In this document: one piece after another, positions 10,780-21,229 of the stretch | Layout of the letters: every line of letters starts with the position of its first letter | How positions within the stretch are numbered: position 1 is the first letter of the stretch | From: Dama dama | Lineage: Eukaryota; Chordata; Mammalia; Artiodactyla; Cervidae | Length of the DNA stretch: 64,000 nt | Direction: 5' to 3' | NCBI RefSeq assembly: GCF_033118175.1 | Contig: NC_083692.1 | Location: 16,254,001-16,318,000 of the forward strand | Notes under the pieces: model-generated | The model's input: only the letters and a program-made list of their open reading frames with translations | What the model was told of the DNA's origin: nothing | The model's database searches: none | Translations under genes and position numbers: made by a program

Positions 10780-11575
10780 TATAGATATCAAAACTGAACA
10801 TACACTTTTAAGAGGTTACTCTATGACCCATCAACCTAGCCCTGATGTATGCATACTTATATTCACCAAAAGAATAGAAAGAATGTTCACAGCAACACTC
10901 TCTGTAACAGCCTCAAACTGGAAACAACCTGGATGTCCATTAATGGTAGAATGAACACAGAAATTGTGGTATATTTATACAATGTAATGCCATTGCAATG
11001 AGAACGGACTACTGATCCATATAACAAACTGAATGAATCTCACAGACATAATAAAAAGCAAAAGAAGCCAGACCAAAAACATAGCACTAGACATAGAGAA
11101 TAGACTTACGGACCTGGGGAGAAGGGAGGAGAGGGTGAAATATATGGAAAGAGTAACATGGAAACTTACATTACCATATGTAAAGTAGATAGCTCTGTGA
11201 CTCAGGAAACTCAGACAGGGGCTCTGTGTCAGCCTAGAGGGGTGGGAGGGGGAGGGAGACGGGAGGGAGGTTCAGAAGGGAGCGGATATGTGTATACCTA
11301 TGGCTGATCCATGTTGAGGTTTGACAGAAAACAACAAAATTCTGTAAAGCTTCAATAAAAAAAATTTAAAAAAATAGCACTGTATACTTCCATTTACATG
11401 AAATTTAAAAATAGACAAAACTGATCCATGTATTTAGATAGGCAAAACTGATCCATGTATTTAGAAGTAAGGATAGCAGTTACCCTTGAGAGGGGCTAGT
11501 GATTAAAAGTGGATAAGGAAAAGAATGAGAAAGGGAAAGTAAAAACTTTACTTGTATTTACTCTTTCAAAATAAA
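10780..11575 (+). mobile_element. old L1 LINE 3' region, split by a younger L1 insertion
   Basis: The left part (10780-11088) is a typical ORF2-end/3' UTR segment ('caactggaaacaacctggatg', 'ggtatatttatacaatg'). It resumes at 11374 after a nested L1. The right part contains a short tandem duplication: 'aaaactgatccatgtattta' occurs twice, about 28 bp apart, at 11417-11465. The element is non-coding remnant DNA. Confidence 0.75.
11089..11373 (+). mobile_element. ruminant L1 3' end, nested, with target duplication
   Basis: A 5'-truncated ruminant L1 tail has the 3' UTR phrase 'ggctgatccatgttgaggtttgac', then 'aaaattctgtaaagcttcaataaaa' and an A-rich tail. It is flanked by atagcact at 11081-11088 and 11374-11381. 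The G-rich purine tract at 11236-11275 is the polypurine block usual in L1 3' UTRs. Confidence 0.85.
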
Positions 11576-11579
11576 AATT

Positions 11580-12400
11580 GGGTATATTTAAGATGCATAA
11601 CATGATGTTTTGATATGCACGTACATAGTGAAATGGTTACTAGAGTCAAGCTAATTACATTTCTCTTTACAAGGTCATCAATTTTTTTGTATATGGCAAA
11701 AGCACCTGAGATCTACTCTCTTACCAAATTTTCAATATACAATACAGCATTATTAACTTTAATCAACATTCTATACACTAGCTCTCTAGACCATTCAGCT
11801 TACATAACTGCAACTTTGGACCCTTTGATCAACATCATTGTTTTTGCCTCGCCTTCCCTCCCTAGTTCTACTTTTGGCTTCTATGTATTCAGCTTTTTAA
11901 GATCCCATATATAAGTGAGATCATACGGTCTTTTTCTTTCTGTTTCTGGCTTATTTCACTCAGCACAATGTCCTCCAGTTTCACTTACGATGTAGGAAAT
12001 GGATACATATATATAATTCAATACATTCTTTATCCACTCATCAGCTGATGGACACTTAAGTTGTTTCCATATCCTGACTACTGTGAATAATGCTGCAATG
12101 AACACAGACATCTCATCAAAATACTGCTTTCATTTCCTTCTGGCATGTACCCAGAAGAGGGATTTCTGGGTCATCTGGTAAGTTTTATTTTTAATTTTCT
12201 GAGGAACTTCCATACTGTTTGCTTTAATGACTGTACCAATTTATATTCCTATCAACAGTGTACCAGGGTTCCCTTTCCTTCACATCCTAACCCTTACCTT
12301 TTATCTTTTGAAAATAGCCACCCGTACAGGTGAGGTGATAGTTCGTTGTGGCTTTGATTTGCATTTCCCTGATGATTAGGGATGCGGAGCAAGTTTTCAT
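11580..12400 (-). mobile_element. old L1 LINE 3' region
   Basis: The plus strand reads as the complement of an L1 3' UTR and ORF2 end: 'agtgagatcatacggtc', 'cttatttcactcagcacaatg', 'ttgtttccatatcctgact' and 'gtttgctttaatgactgtacc' are standard landmarks. The 99-codon frame at 11615-11914 is antisense L1. Confidence 0.85.
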
Positions 12401-12447
12401 GGTGGCCATCTGTAGATCTTCTCTGGGAAAACCGTCTATTAATTTCC

Positions 12448-14740
12448 TGCATGGTCAGACCACTCAAGAGGGCTGTTCTCTTGCCCTTTGTGCATTCCCT
12501 GCTTGGCCAGTCCCGGCTTCATTGACACTCTACTTGCATAAACACGCTTGCCCCTACCCCCAGCTAGTGACTGTTCTAATCCTCAGGCCAGAATGGCTGC
12601 ACCTGCTAGTTTATTAAAGGGAAATATCTGACCTCGTGAGGGTCGTTAATCTGAGGGGCTGAGAAACGTGCCCCAGCTGCTGGCTTCCCTGGTAACTGAT
12701 GAGCCAACCTGATGTGAATTCCGCCTATAAATGTTAGTAGCTTCTTCCCCAGAGAAGGCAATGGCACCCCACTCCAGTAGTCTTGCCTGGAAAATCCCAT
12801 GGATGGAGGGGCCTGGTAGGCTGCAGTCCATGGGGTCGCTAAGAGTTGGACACGACTGAGCGACTTCACTTTCACTTTTCACTGTCATGCATTGGAGAAG
12901 GAAATGACAACCCACTCCAGTGTTCTTGCCTGGAGAATCCCAGGGACGGGGGATCCTGGTGGGCTGCCGTCTATGGGGTCGCACAGAGTCGGACACGACT
13001 GAAGCGACTTAGCAGCAGCAGCAGCCTCTCTCCCCACCAAGTAGCAACAACAGCCGCCATGATCTGTTTGCTGGCTGCCGCACATAGTGAGGAGTCACTC
13101 CAGAAGCTCTTGGTACAGGCCGGTAAGATCCCCATCCAATAATCCAGTGATGTCTCTTTCGCCGACTCTGGGCTCTGTCTTCAGTCCCCAGGCTGGGCAA
13201 CTACAAAGCTTGTTGGCCTGGAGGGTGTGGCCCAACCATTGAAGGGCCAGTCTGGAGGCCAAGGAAACTCCCGTGAGCACTGAGATGTCCAGAAATACGG
13301 ACGGGAATGGGAAATGGCAGGGGTAATCCTGAGGTGGCCGTCCGCCAGCCTGTCAGGCCCTGTGGCAGCTGACCACCACGGGAGATGTCTTTCTCTTCCA
13401 TTATATTGGTGGCATCCTGTTAAACCTCAGAGTCTCTTTCTAGCTTAAAAGTAGCAGCCCCAATGTCCTGGCTCATCTGACTGCATGGGGGTGGCTGGTG
13501 AACACAGACAGAATCTCAAGGACTGAGATTATCTGTCAAATACTTAGGTGTTATCTGACCATCAAATAGTTACGGACACAGGCTGTAGGGATACTGATTC
13601 AGGGACAGACTTGTGAGTTGGACGTGGCCAGTTACCCAGAAGGGCTTGCTTGGGGCCTGTGGCAACAGCAAAGTAGTAAGAGCACCCTTGGGGTGCTATG
13701 GATGTGGGAAGAGCTGCCATACTTGGGGCACCAGCCCCATGATCTACAGAGCATTACAGCAGGTGGAAGACCTTACAAATGGTCTCTACCTGGGTCATCC
13801 AGTAATGCAGAGAAATCACTATTCAGGGTCTGAAACAGCTGTGTATGATATAAGGACCCCCCCCCCCCCCATGGATGTTGGATAGCAACCTGGAATCCAC
13901 TTTACCAGCCATGAAATTCAGAAATGGGCTGATAAAAATGACAAACACTGGCACTTCCACCTGTCCACAGCCCCACCGCTATCCGGCTAATTGGAAGGAT
14001 AAACAAACTATCTAAACAAGAGTTGAGGTGGGAAACCCACTTTCTCAGCATGAGGACCAGGGGGCTGACTGGAGCCCTACTGCTATAACTGAACATCCCA
14101 GGGGCAGTCATCCCGGTACCGTGCTGTGTTAACCCACAGAGGCAACTAGTCAACACCATGCGAGTTCAGCCGTTAACCGTGGAGGGACCCCTGCCAACTA
14201 TCGGTCAGGACAGTGACTCAGGTTTGCCCTTGCCACAGGACCCACCCGGGGGTCACATTATAAAAAGCCGTGCATGGGACAGGAGGATAGGTCCCTGGTG
14301 GTTTGGGTTTGCACCCCATGGGAAACAGGAGTAGAAGAGAACTTAGATTTCACCTGTCTTCTACCTGCCCCACTCAAGACCACTCAGGAGGCTAGGCACC
14401 ATCATATTAGCCCTGTGTTCTGTTGTTAATCCGCGTCTCCAGTACTTGGCATCAGCTGAGGGGGCCGGCCAGGATGAAGACCTCAGGTAGGGGCGGTGTT
14501 ATCTCAGAGTGCTACCATGGCTGGTATTCTGCCTAATGATCACGATCTCCCCTGTATCGTGCCTGTTAAACATCTTCCATGTCACCCGTAGTCTAAGTAG
14601 AGGGAAACCTGTTTGCAGACTGGGTGGCAATGGTGTTCTCACCGTGAAATGAGTCTGATGGCTGGGTCTGCAGTGAGATGCCATTGTTTTCCTACAAAGC
14701 TTGCAGGCCTGCAGGTGCAGCCCAACAGGTCCTTTGATCT
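12448..14740 (+). mobile_element. candidate decayed LTR retroelement
   Basis: Two diverged blocks lie as direct repeats. 'agaccactcaagagg' near 12457 pairs with 'agaccactcaggagg' near 14377, each shortly after a TG. 'ctacaaagcttg..ggcctg' followed by 'gcccaac' pairs 13201-13236 with 14692-14726. Removing a SINE, the repeat blocks would be about 510 and 350 bp, a shape compatible with degraded LTRs around a roughly 1.1-kb remnant. No primer-binding site, gag, pol or env can be recognised; any coding capacity is gone. It could instead be unique DNA with chance similarity. Confidence 0.3.
12752..13024 (+). mobile_element. Bov-A2 SINE (dimer)
   Basis: Two Bov-A units lie head to tail: the first starts with 'agagaaggcaatggcacccc' and the second with 'ggagaaggaaatgacaaccc'. 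They are joined by 'cactttcacttttcactgtc' and end in 'gaagcgacttagcagcagc'. This is the full Bov-A2 layout. Frames of 60-120 codons on both strands are SINE translations. Confidence 0.95.
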
Positions 14741-14744
14741 TTTT

Positions 14745-15705
14745 TTTTTTTTTTTTTAGATTGGATCGTTTAGCTTTTTTGCTGTTGAGTTGTATGAGTT
14801 CCTTTATATTTTTTGGATATTGATGGTTCATTAGATACATGATTTGCAAATATTTTTCTCAGTCCATAGGTTGCTTTTTCACTGTGCTGATTATTTGCTT
14901 GCTTTTTCACTGAGTTGATTGTAGATGCTTTTTAAAAATATATTTTTATTTATTATTTGTTTTTGGCTGCACTGGGCCTTCGTTGCTCCATACAGGTGTT
15001 CTCTAGTTGCGGTGAGCAGGGGCTACTCTCTAGCTGTGATACACAGCCTTCTCACTTTGTTGGCTTCTCTTGTTGCAGAGCACAGGCTCTAGAATGTGCA
15101 GGCTCAGTAGTTGCGGCTGATGGGCTCTAGAGCAGGGGCGGAGTAGTCATGGTGCACGGGCTTAGTCGCCCTGTGGCATGTGGCATCTTCCCAGAGCAGG
15201 GACTGAACCCATGTCCTCTGCATTGGCAGGTGGATTTCTTAACCAATGGACCACCAGGAAAATCCTGTGTGGATGCTTTTTAGTTTGAAATAGTCTCACT
15301 TTATATTTGCCTTTGGCATCATATTAAAAAATCATCACCAAGGTAATATCAAGAAGCTTTTCCCACATATTTCCTTCTAGGAGTTTTTAAGGTTTCAGGT
15401 CTTATGTTCATTTCAGGTCTTTAATTCATTTTTATGTTGATTCTTGTTTATGATGTAAGATGAGTCTGATTTAACTCTCTTGTATGTAAATATAATTTTC
15501 CCAGCATCATTTATTGAAGACATTATCCTTTTTACCATTGTGTATTCTTGGTGCCCTTGTCAAAAATGTGTTGACTGTATGTGCTTGAGTTTATTTCTGG
15601 ACTCTCAATTCTGTTTCATTGACCTATGTATCTGACTTTATGTGGCCCCATACTGTTTTTTGGTACAGTTGGCATGTATTTATTTAGAAATCTGTATTTT
15701 CATCA
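14745..15705 (-). mobile_element. old L1 LINE, ORF2 3' part, split by a CHR SINE
   Basis: The plus strand is the complement of L1 ORF2: 'gagttcctttatattttttggatatt', 'catttattgaagacattatcc' and 'gtttcattgacctatgtatctg' are clear landmarks. A T-run at 14741-14758 precedes it. The copy is interrupted at 14938-15267. Confidence 0.8.
14938..15267 (-). mobile_element. CHR-type SINE, near full-length, nested in L1
   Basis: Reverse-strand CHR SINE: 'tttttggctgcactgggcc', 'tcgttgctccatacaggtg', then 'gcattggcaggtggatttctta' and 'ccaatggaccaccagg' at the tRNA-like head. L1 sequence ('gtagatgctttt' / 'gtggatgctttttag') stands on both sides, showing insertion after the L1. Confidence 0.9.
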
Positions 15706-15989
15706 ATACAAATGAGACTACATACAAAGATATAAAGTGGGGGGGGGGAAGGGAGGGGAAAACTAACAATAGCAACAGAAATGGTAAAATACTTAGGAAT
15801 AAGATTATGAAAACTGCATATACTCCTATAAAAGATGTAAAACATTAGAAAAACACAATGACTTGAACTGGAAAGACATGCCATGTTGGAGAGGAAGAAA
15901 TTTTCCTCTACCCTTCTAGATTTTTCTGGCTGATCTAAGAATTAAACTGACATGAGACTGATTAACAGGAGAAAATCAAACTTTTAATA
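15706..15989. repeat. diverged L1-like remnant and G-rich tract
   Basis: This holds a G-run with short A spacers at 15738-15757, followed by sequence resembling the plus strand of L1 ORF2 ('atggtaaaatacttaggaataag'). Both are too diverged to class firmly. The 68-codon frame here is not convincing as a gene. Confidence 0.4.
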
Positions 15990-16200
15990 ACATCTTCCCA
16001 GCTGGCTCAGAGGTAAAGAATCTGCCTGTCAATGTGGAAGACAGAGGAGACGCAGGCTTGATCCTTGGATTGGTGAGATCCCCTGGAGAAGCAAATGGCA
16101 ACCCACTCCAGACTTCTTGCTGGAAAAATCACATGGACGGAGGAGCCTGGTGGGCTACAGTCCATGGGGTTGCAAAGAGTTGGATATAACTGAATACACA
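15990..16200 (+). mobile_element. Bov-tA SINE, full-length
   Basis: A complete diverged copy runs from 'cttcccagctggctcagag' to 'ttggatataactgaatac', ending in a short 'acacacac' tail. Confidence 0.93.
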
Positions 16201-16763
16201 CACAACTGCCAAAGTGGCCAACTGCCCTAGGAATGCAAGGTGTTAGGTGGCTAAAAAAATCATGTCCCTACATGCTCTTTGTCCTCTCTAAACCCTCTTC
16301 AGTTGATGAAACTGGCCAGATTCTGGCCAAAATGAATGCTGACTAGCAAGTTCTTTTAGTTTCAGATGACAGTATTGGGAATAGAGCCTGGATCTTTCCT
16401 CAGCAAATTAAATCTTTTAGCCTGCCACTGTATTGACATATTTTCCACACATGTGGATAATGTTCATCTCATTTTCAGAACTTTCTCTAGCATCTGAGTA
16501 ACATCATCAAAAATCCAGCACTGTGGAAAAATCCAGCACTAGTCCATATAGAGTGTATATATTCACAAGGCCTAAATCTGTGCCCCTGCGACTCCAGAGG
16601 GAGCTTCTCTAAACTGTGTCCAGACAGAGTCCTAGTTTGGGTTAAGAATAAAGCCGGAAGATGGAGGTTATTTTTGGCTGGTTTTCCCTTTTTCATTTTG
16701 AACATGAAAAAAATGGGCTGCCCAACTTAAGATGGCTTAGGAAAAAGGAAGTTTTTTTAGAAT
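16201..16763. other. unique sequence, no gene seen
   Basis: I see no repeat and no coding signal beyond a 72-codon chance frame on the minus strand. Confidence 0.5.
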
Positions 16764-17042
16764 GCTGCTGCTGCTGCTGCTAAGTCGCTTCAGTCGTGTC
16801 TGACTCTGTGCGACCCCATTGATGGCAGCCCACCAGGATCTGCTGTCCCTGGGACTCTCCAGGCAAGAACACTGGAGTAGGTTGCCATTTCCTTCTCCAA
16901 TGCATGAAAGTGAAAAGTGAAAGTGAAGTCGCTCAGTCGTGTCCGACTCTTCACGACCCCGTGGACTGCAGCCCCCCAGGCTCCTCCGTCCATGGGATTT
17001 TCCAGGCAAGAGCACTGGAGTGGGTTGCCATTGCCTTCTCCA
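16764..17042 (-). mobile_element. Bov-A2 SINE (dimer)
   Basis: The reverse-strand dimer begins with (gct)n and 'aagtcgcttcagtcgtgtc'. It contains the linker 'atgcatgaaagtgaaaagtg' and ends at 'ttgccattgccttctcc'. Open frames up to 119 codons come from this SINE. Confidence 0.95.
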
Positions 17043-17052
17043 TTTTCTACAA

Positions 17053-17240
17053 TAGTGGTTCTCAAAGTTTGATCTGTGGACAAAGAGCAACAGCACTAAC
17101 TATTAGAAACTTAGGAGGAATGCAAAGTCTCAGATCCACCTAGACCTTCTGAGTCAAACTCTGGAGGTGGAGCCTGGCCATTTGTGTCTTAACAAGCATT
17201 TTAGGAGATTCTGATACATGTTCAAGCTTTAGAAAAATCC
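17053..17240 (+). mobile_element. MER5A (hAT-Charlie) remnant
   Basis: It opens with 'tagtggttctcaaagtttg' and contains 'ttagaaacttaggaggaatgc', 'ccacctagaccttctgag' and 'ggtggagcctggccatttgtg', in the order of the MER5A consensus. The preceding Bov-A2 abuts it. Confidence 0.85.
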
Positions 17241-19721
17241 TGCCCTCAACTTACAACATGTAATTGATAATCACTTGGTTAAATAAACTGGACTGGATAC
17301 TTTTCATTTACTCTTGTTTGTGCATAAACAATGGTAGAAATACACAGAGATTAGGACGCATGGCTTGTAGTCAGATAACTGCTTAGAATCAGCATCAGAG
17401 CCTAGGTTTCTTGATTTCCAAAAAGGAGAAAATGTCTAGTCTTAAAGAAAAATAAGGCGGTGTGAGGGAGGCAGAGAAGAAAAGGAGAGGGAGGAGGAAA
17501 AATCATGTATTTCAGACCTGGTTCCCTACGACATCAATTCTTAAGACAATCACAGAATTCAAACACCAGTGATCTTCAAGACAGCCTTAAACATTTTCAA
17601 CAATCCTATGCCCCATGACACTCAGCATTATTGAGGGCGTTGTTCACAGCTTTGAAAGAACAAACATCCCACCAGAGATGTGTCTGGTACTTCAGAACTT
17701 TCTCCCAAACAACTCGTTTGCTTTTATCTCCTAGACACTGAGAAGGGAATCGTTGATTATGCTTCCTTCTTCTGGAAAACTCAGAATCAAATTAGCAAGT
17801 ACACATCAATCGGCCTTTGGTAGAAGAGCCTCGTGTGGCTGTCTTATTTTCCTGCCTTTATTTCCCCTGCCTGATGTTGCTCCCTGACCGTCTACCTTGC
17901 TGCATTGTTCATAGTTTTGTCAGACATCTCAAATCCGTTTAGGAACAAGACTGGTGATATGAATTCAAAAGGTGGAGGGATTCTTTTCCCAAGCAAACTG
18001 AAAACCTGGGAGGAGCAAATGGGTGACAAGCCACTGGTCCAACGGGAACTTCCCTGACCTCCTCCAGCAGTGGTGGCCGAGGGCATAGCAACCCGGATCA
18101 GCCTTTGGAAAAGCAAGGGCAAACAGAGGAAAAGACCAGACCACTGTTGGTGGCGAAAAGCTTTGTGCAAGTTGTTTTCTAGAGTTGAGAAAGGGGGAGT
18201 CAGAGAGGAAATTGAGTTCTAGCTTCTCCATCTCATGAAATGGACCTATTTCTGTCTTCCTTCGTCTAAAGACTAAGTCAGCATCCACACAAGGCTGGCC
18301 TACCTTCTGGACCCAAGCCTTTCTCCCTTTGGGTATAACGAACCAGCTACAGGGACAGACCACCCTGATTCCACTCGGCTCAGAGTTCCCAGGGAGACGG
18401 GCTGGCTTCAGGACAGGGAAGCATAGTCAATTAAGGGCCTCTGGTTCAGGCTTATTGCAAAACTGAAAGAATATTGCTTTGATTTCCTATCTAGTTTGGA
18501 ACAGGTCAAGGGTATTTTCCCTGGGTAGCTATCTTGGAGGAACTTATTTCAGCTTCAAGGCAGGCTGACTGGAAAGGACTCGGGAGTCAGCCACAGAACA
18601 GGGTGGTGGGGCTGTGTGGAGGGGCCCACTCCCCAGCCAGGAAAATTTCCATCCACAGCTCCATCAGAACTGCAGCGTCAACCTTGATCAGTCCCTTCTG
18701 AGACCAGTTATATCCATAATGACACCTCTGCACCTTCCCCTTCCCCCAGGGGCATGAAAGATGAGAGGCTTCATGGAACAGGTCCCCGAGCTGCGATGGG
18801 AATCCGTCTCGCTCCAGTGCAGGAAAAATATATATCCCTGAACAGCTGGGAGGAATTCTTTCATTCTTCATCTGTGGTCTTACGGCTAGTTCTCACTTCC
18901 TCATTTTACAAGGAAAAAAATGAAAACCGATTGAATGGCATATTCTGACAAGGCTTGTTTTTAAACACCAGGCTGGATGGAATGGGGGAGGTGGTAGAGA
19001 GAGCACTAGGAACATGGGGTTTGTGAAGCCCTGGGCCCTGGAGACAAAGAGGAGAGCTGCTCCTGCAGGTGGGAGGCAAGGAAGCTTCCCAGGGTGGCCT
19101 TGTATGCATGGTGAGCCCACAGGGTCAGCTCAAGGATGCAGGTTTATGTCCCCCTCAAAAGCTTTTTCTTGGGAGCAGTTCACAACCATCCAACGATCAG
19201 ACTGGGAGAGCTGTGCAGAGAGGAGAAGACAAATTATATCAAAGGCAGAGATCGTCACAGTGTGAATAAAGTGCAAGGTAGACACCCCAAATCCACACAC
19301 TCAGTGTCGTCCACATCAGAAGAAAGCATGGGCATATTGAGAAGGTGGAAATCCTTAGAGTCCTCCTGAGGGTGCTTCCCCTCCAGAAGCTCATCCTAAG
19401 GTCAGGGGAAGCAGGCCAAGAGCAGACCATGGGGGAAGGAGGAGGGAAGGCAAGTTGGGTAGAGTATACCGCAGTCATCCTGGCTAGGAGGAGGATCTGG
19501 CCAACTCAACCAGTGCCCATAGGGGTCATACTACCACCTCCAAGGCAATATAGTGGAGATGGTGATATTTGACCACCTGGTCAAAGGCTGGAAGACTCAT
19601 TCAGCTAGAGGCAGAGTATCTGACCAGTTCTTAGCTAGCCTTCAGTATTAAACTGAGGCTTAGCAAACACCCACCATATTCATTTTCTATGCCATTTAAC
19701 TAATTACCACAAACTTAGCAT
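17241..19721. other. unique sequence, no gene seen
   Basis: There are 2.5 kb of unique DNA with moderate GC at 18-19.4 kb. Several overlapping frames (up to 132 codons on the minus strand at 17965-18363) compete on both strands and show no domain, paired splice sites or consistent frame. I call no gene. Confidence 0.5.
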
Positions 19722-19918
19722 CTGGGGGCTCAGATGGTGAAGAGTCTGCCTGCAATGCAGGAGACATGGGTTCAATTCCTGGTTCAGGAAGATCCCTTGG
19801 AGAAGGAAATGGCACTCCACTCCAGTGTTCTTGCCTGGGAAATCCCATGGACAGAGAAGCCTGGTGCGCTACAGTCCACTGGCTCACAGAGTTGGCTGTG
19901 ACTGAGCGACTTTCACTA
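19722..19918 (+). mobile_element. Bov-tA SINE
   Basis: A near-complete copy runs from 'ctgggggctcagatggtgaag' to 'gactgagcgactttcac'. Only the first few bases of the head are lost. Confidence 0.94.
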
Positions 19919-20660
19919 GCATTTTTAAAGACACATTCACGATGTATAGTCTCTGTGGGTCAGAAGCCTGCACACAGTTAGTTTGAGTTCTTTGCTGAAG
20001 GGCCTCAGGTGTCACTTGGGGCTATGCCTTCATCAGAGGGACCTGCTGCCAGGCTCCTTCAGATTATTAGCGGGTATCATGTCCTTGTAGTTGCCAGAGT
20101 GTGGGTTTTAGTTTCTTAAAGCTGAAAGTTTCTTTAGCTGGGATCTACCCTCATCTCCTAGTGACTGAGCACTGTCCCTTGTCACCTGACCTGCTTGCTT
20201 CCTGCAGTTTGCTCTCCAAAGCCAGCAACAGAGAGAGGCTGGAGTGGTGAGGAGAGGGAGACCGAGAAAAAGAAAGGTGGCCAGCAAGATGGAGTCTTAC
20301 ATAGCAGAGTCATGGGTTCGACAGCCATTGCCTTTACTCTATTGTATTTGTAGAAGGAAATCAGTCAAGAGGATGGGGTTACACAAAGGTATAGACACTG
20401 GGAGGACAGCCATGAACAGCCCGTGTCTTAGAGGGAGGCGGTGAAGGAGATGGAAGCAGAGAAGTGGGAGGGTGAGAGAGAATCTGGAAATTAAAGAACG
20501 TGTGAGATTTAAAACTAAACCTGCAAACCTCAGTATCTGGGCTGCATTTGGATCCTGATGTCTTTAATGTTTAAAAACCTGTTGATTATGAAACAATTGG
20601 AAATTTGAATATCAACTGGATATTTGAAGACATAAAGAAATTATTCAATTTTGAAATTTT
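19919..20660. other. unique sequence, no gene seen
   Basis: Purine-rich unique DNA (20220-20500). The 66-codon frame at 20244-20444 is Arg/Lys-rich because of the GA-rich composition and is not recognisable. Confidence 0.5.
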
Positions 20661-20815
20661 ACTTGTGGACTTTTATTTATTTATTTTTTTTTAAAAATAT
20701 GGAACGCTTCACGAATTTGCGTGTCATCCTTGCGTAGGGGCCATGCTAATCTTCTCTGTATCGTTCCAACTTTAGTATATGTGCTGCCGAAGCGAGCACT
20801 ACTTGTGGACTTTTA
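20661..20815 (-). pseudogene. RNU6: U6 snRNA retropseudogene with 15-bp target duplications
   Basis: Positions 20799 down to 20693 match U6 snRNA over its full 107 nt, from the 5' GTGCTCGCTTCGGCAGC to the terminal T run. By eye there are two substitutions against the usual mammalian sequence, one in the ACTAAA-TTGG segment and one in the CCCCT-CGCAAGG segment. U6 is the catalytic core RNA of the spliceosome. This copy is a retroposed one. It is followed by an A-rich tail ('aaataaataaataaaa' on the minus strand) and bracketed by identical 15-mers acttgtggactttta at 20661-20675 and 20801-20815. No TATA box stands about 25-30 bp upstream, and I see no proximal sequence element. Confidence 0.95.
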
Positions 20816-21085
20816 ACGAGTCCTGACCTTCTAGAAATTCATATTGAAATATAAAAGATAAAATGATATGCTAAGAGATTTTCTTTACAAAGCTATGAGA
20901 GTGAGAGAAGGTAGAGCTATGAACGAGGTAGGCGCCCCAGAGGCTGATGGCTGTGGGGCTGGGATGATGGACACATGGGAGTTCATAAAGTTATTAAGCT
21001 TTCATAGGTACTCAAAATCCTGTGTAATAAAAGCTTAAAAATAAACATGAGCATATACCCTTATTAGTAATCATTATTAGTCATT

Positions 21086-21173
21086 TCCAGGGGATCTTCT
21101 CAACCCAGGGATCGAACCTGGTTCTCCTGCATTGCAGGCAGATTCTTTACCATCTAAGCCACCGGAGAAGCCC
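21086..21173 (-). mobile_element. Bov-tA SINE, head fragment
   Basis: Only the tRNA-like half is present, in reverse: 'ccaggggatcttctcaaccc' to 'ctaagccaccggagaagcc'. Confidence 0.92.
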
Positions 21174-21229
21174 CATTAGTAATCACAGACAAGCAAAAAC
21201 CACGTTAGATCACTTTGTGTCTGTCAAAT

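Noticed and set aside
16737..17096. 119-codon minus-strand open frame
   Set aside because: It lies almost wholly in a Bov-A2 SINE; similar frames appear at every Bov-A2 copy (12.8, 23.6 and 59.4 kb).
17965..18363. 132-codon minus-strand frame
   Set aside because: Unique sequence with no domain and no flanking splice sites that keep a phase; several competing frames overlap it.
20693..20799. Functional U6 snRNA gene
   Set aside because: The target duplications, A-rich tail and missing upstream promoter elements mark it as a retropseudogene.
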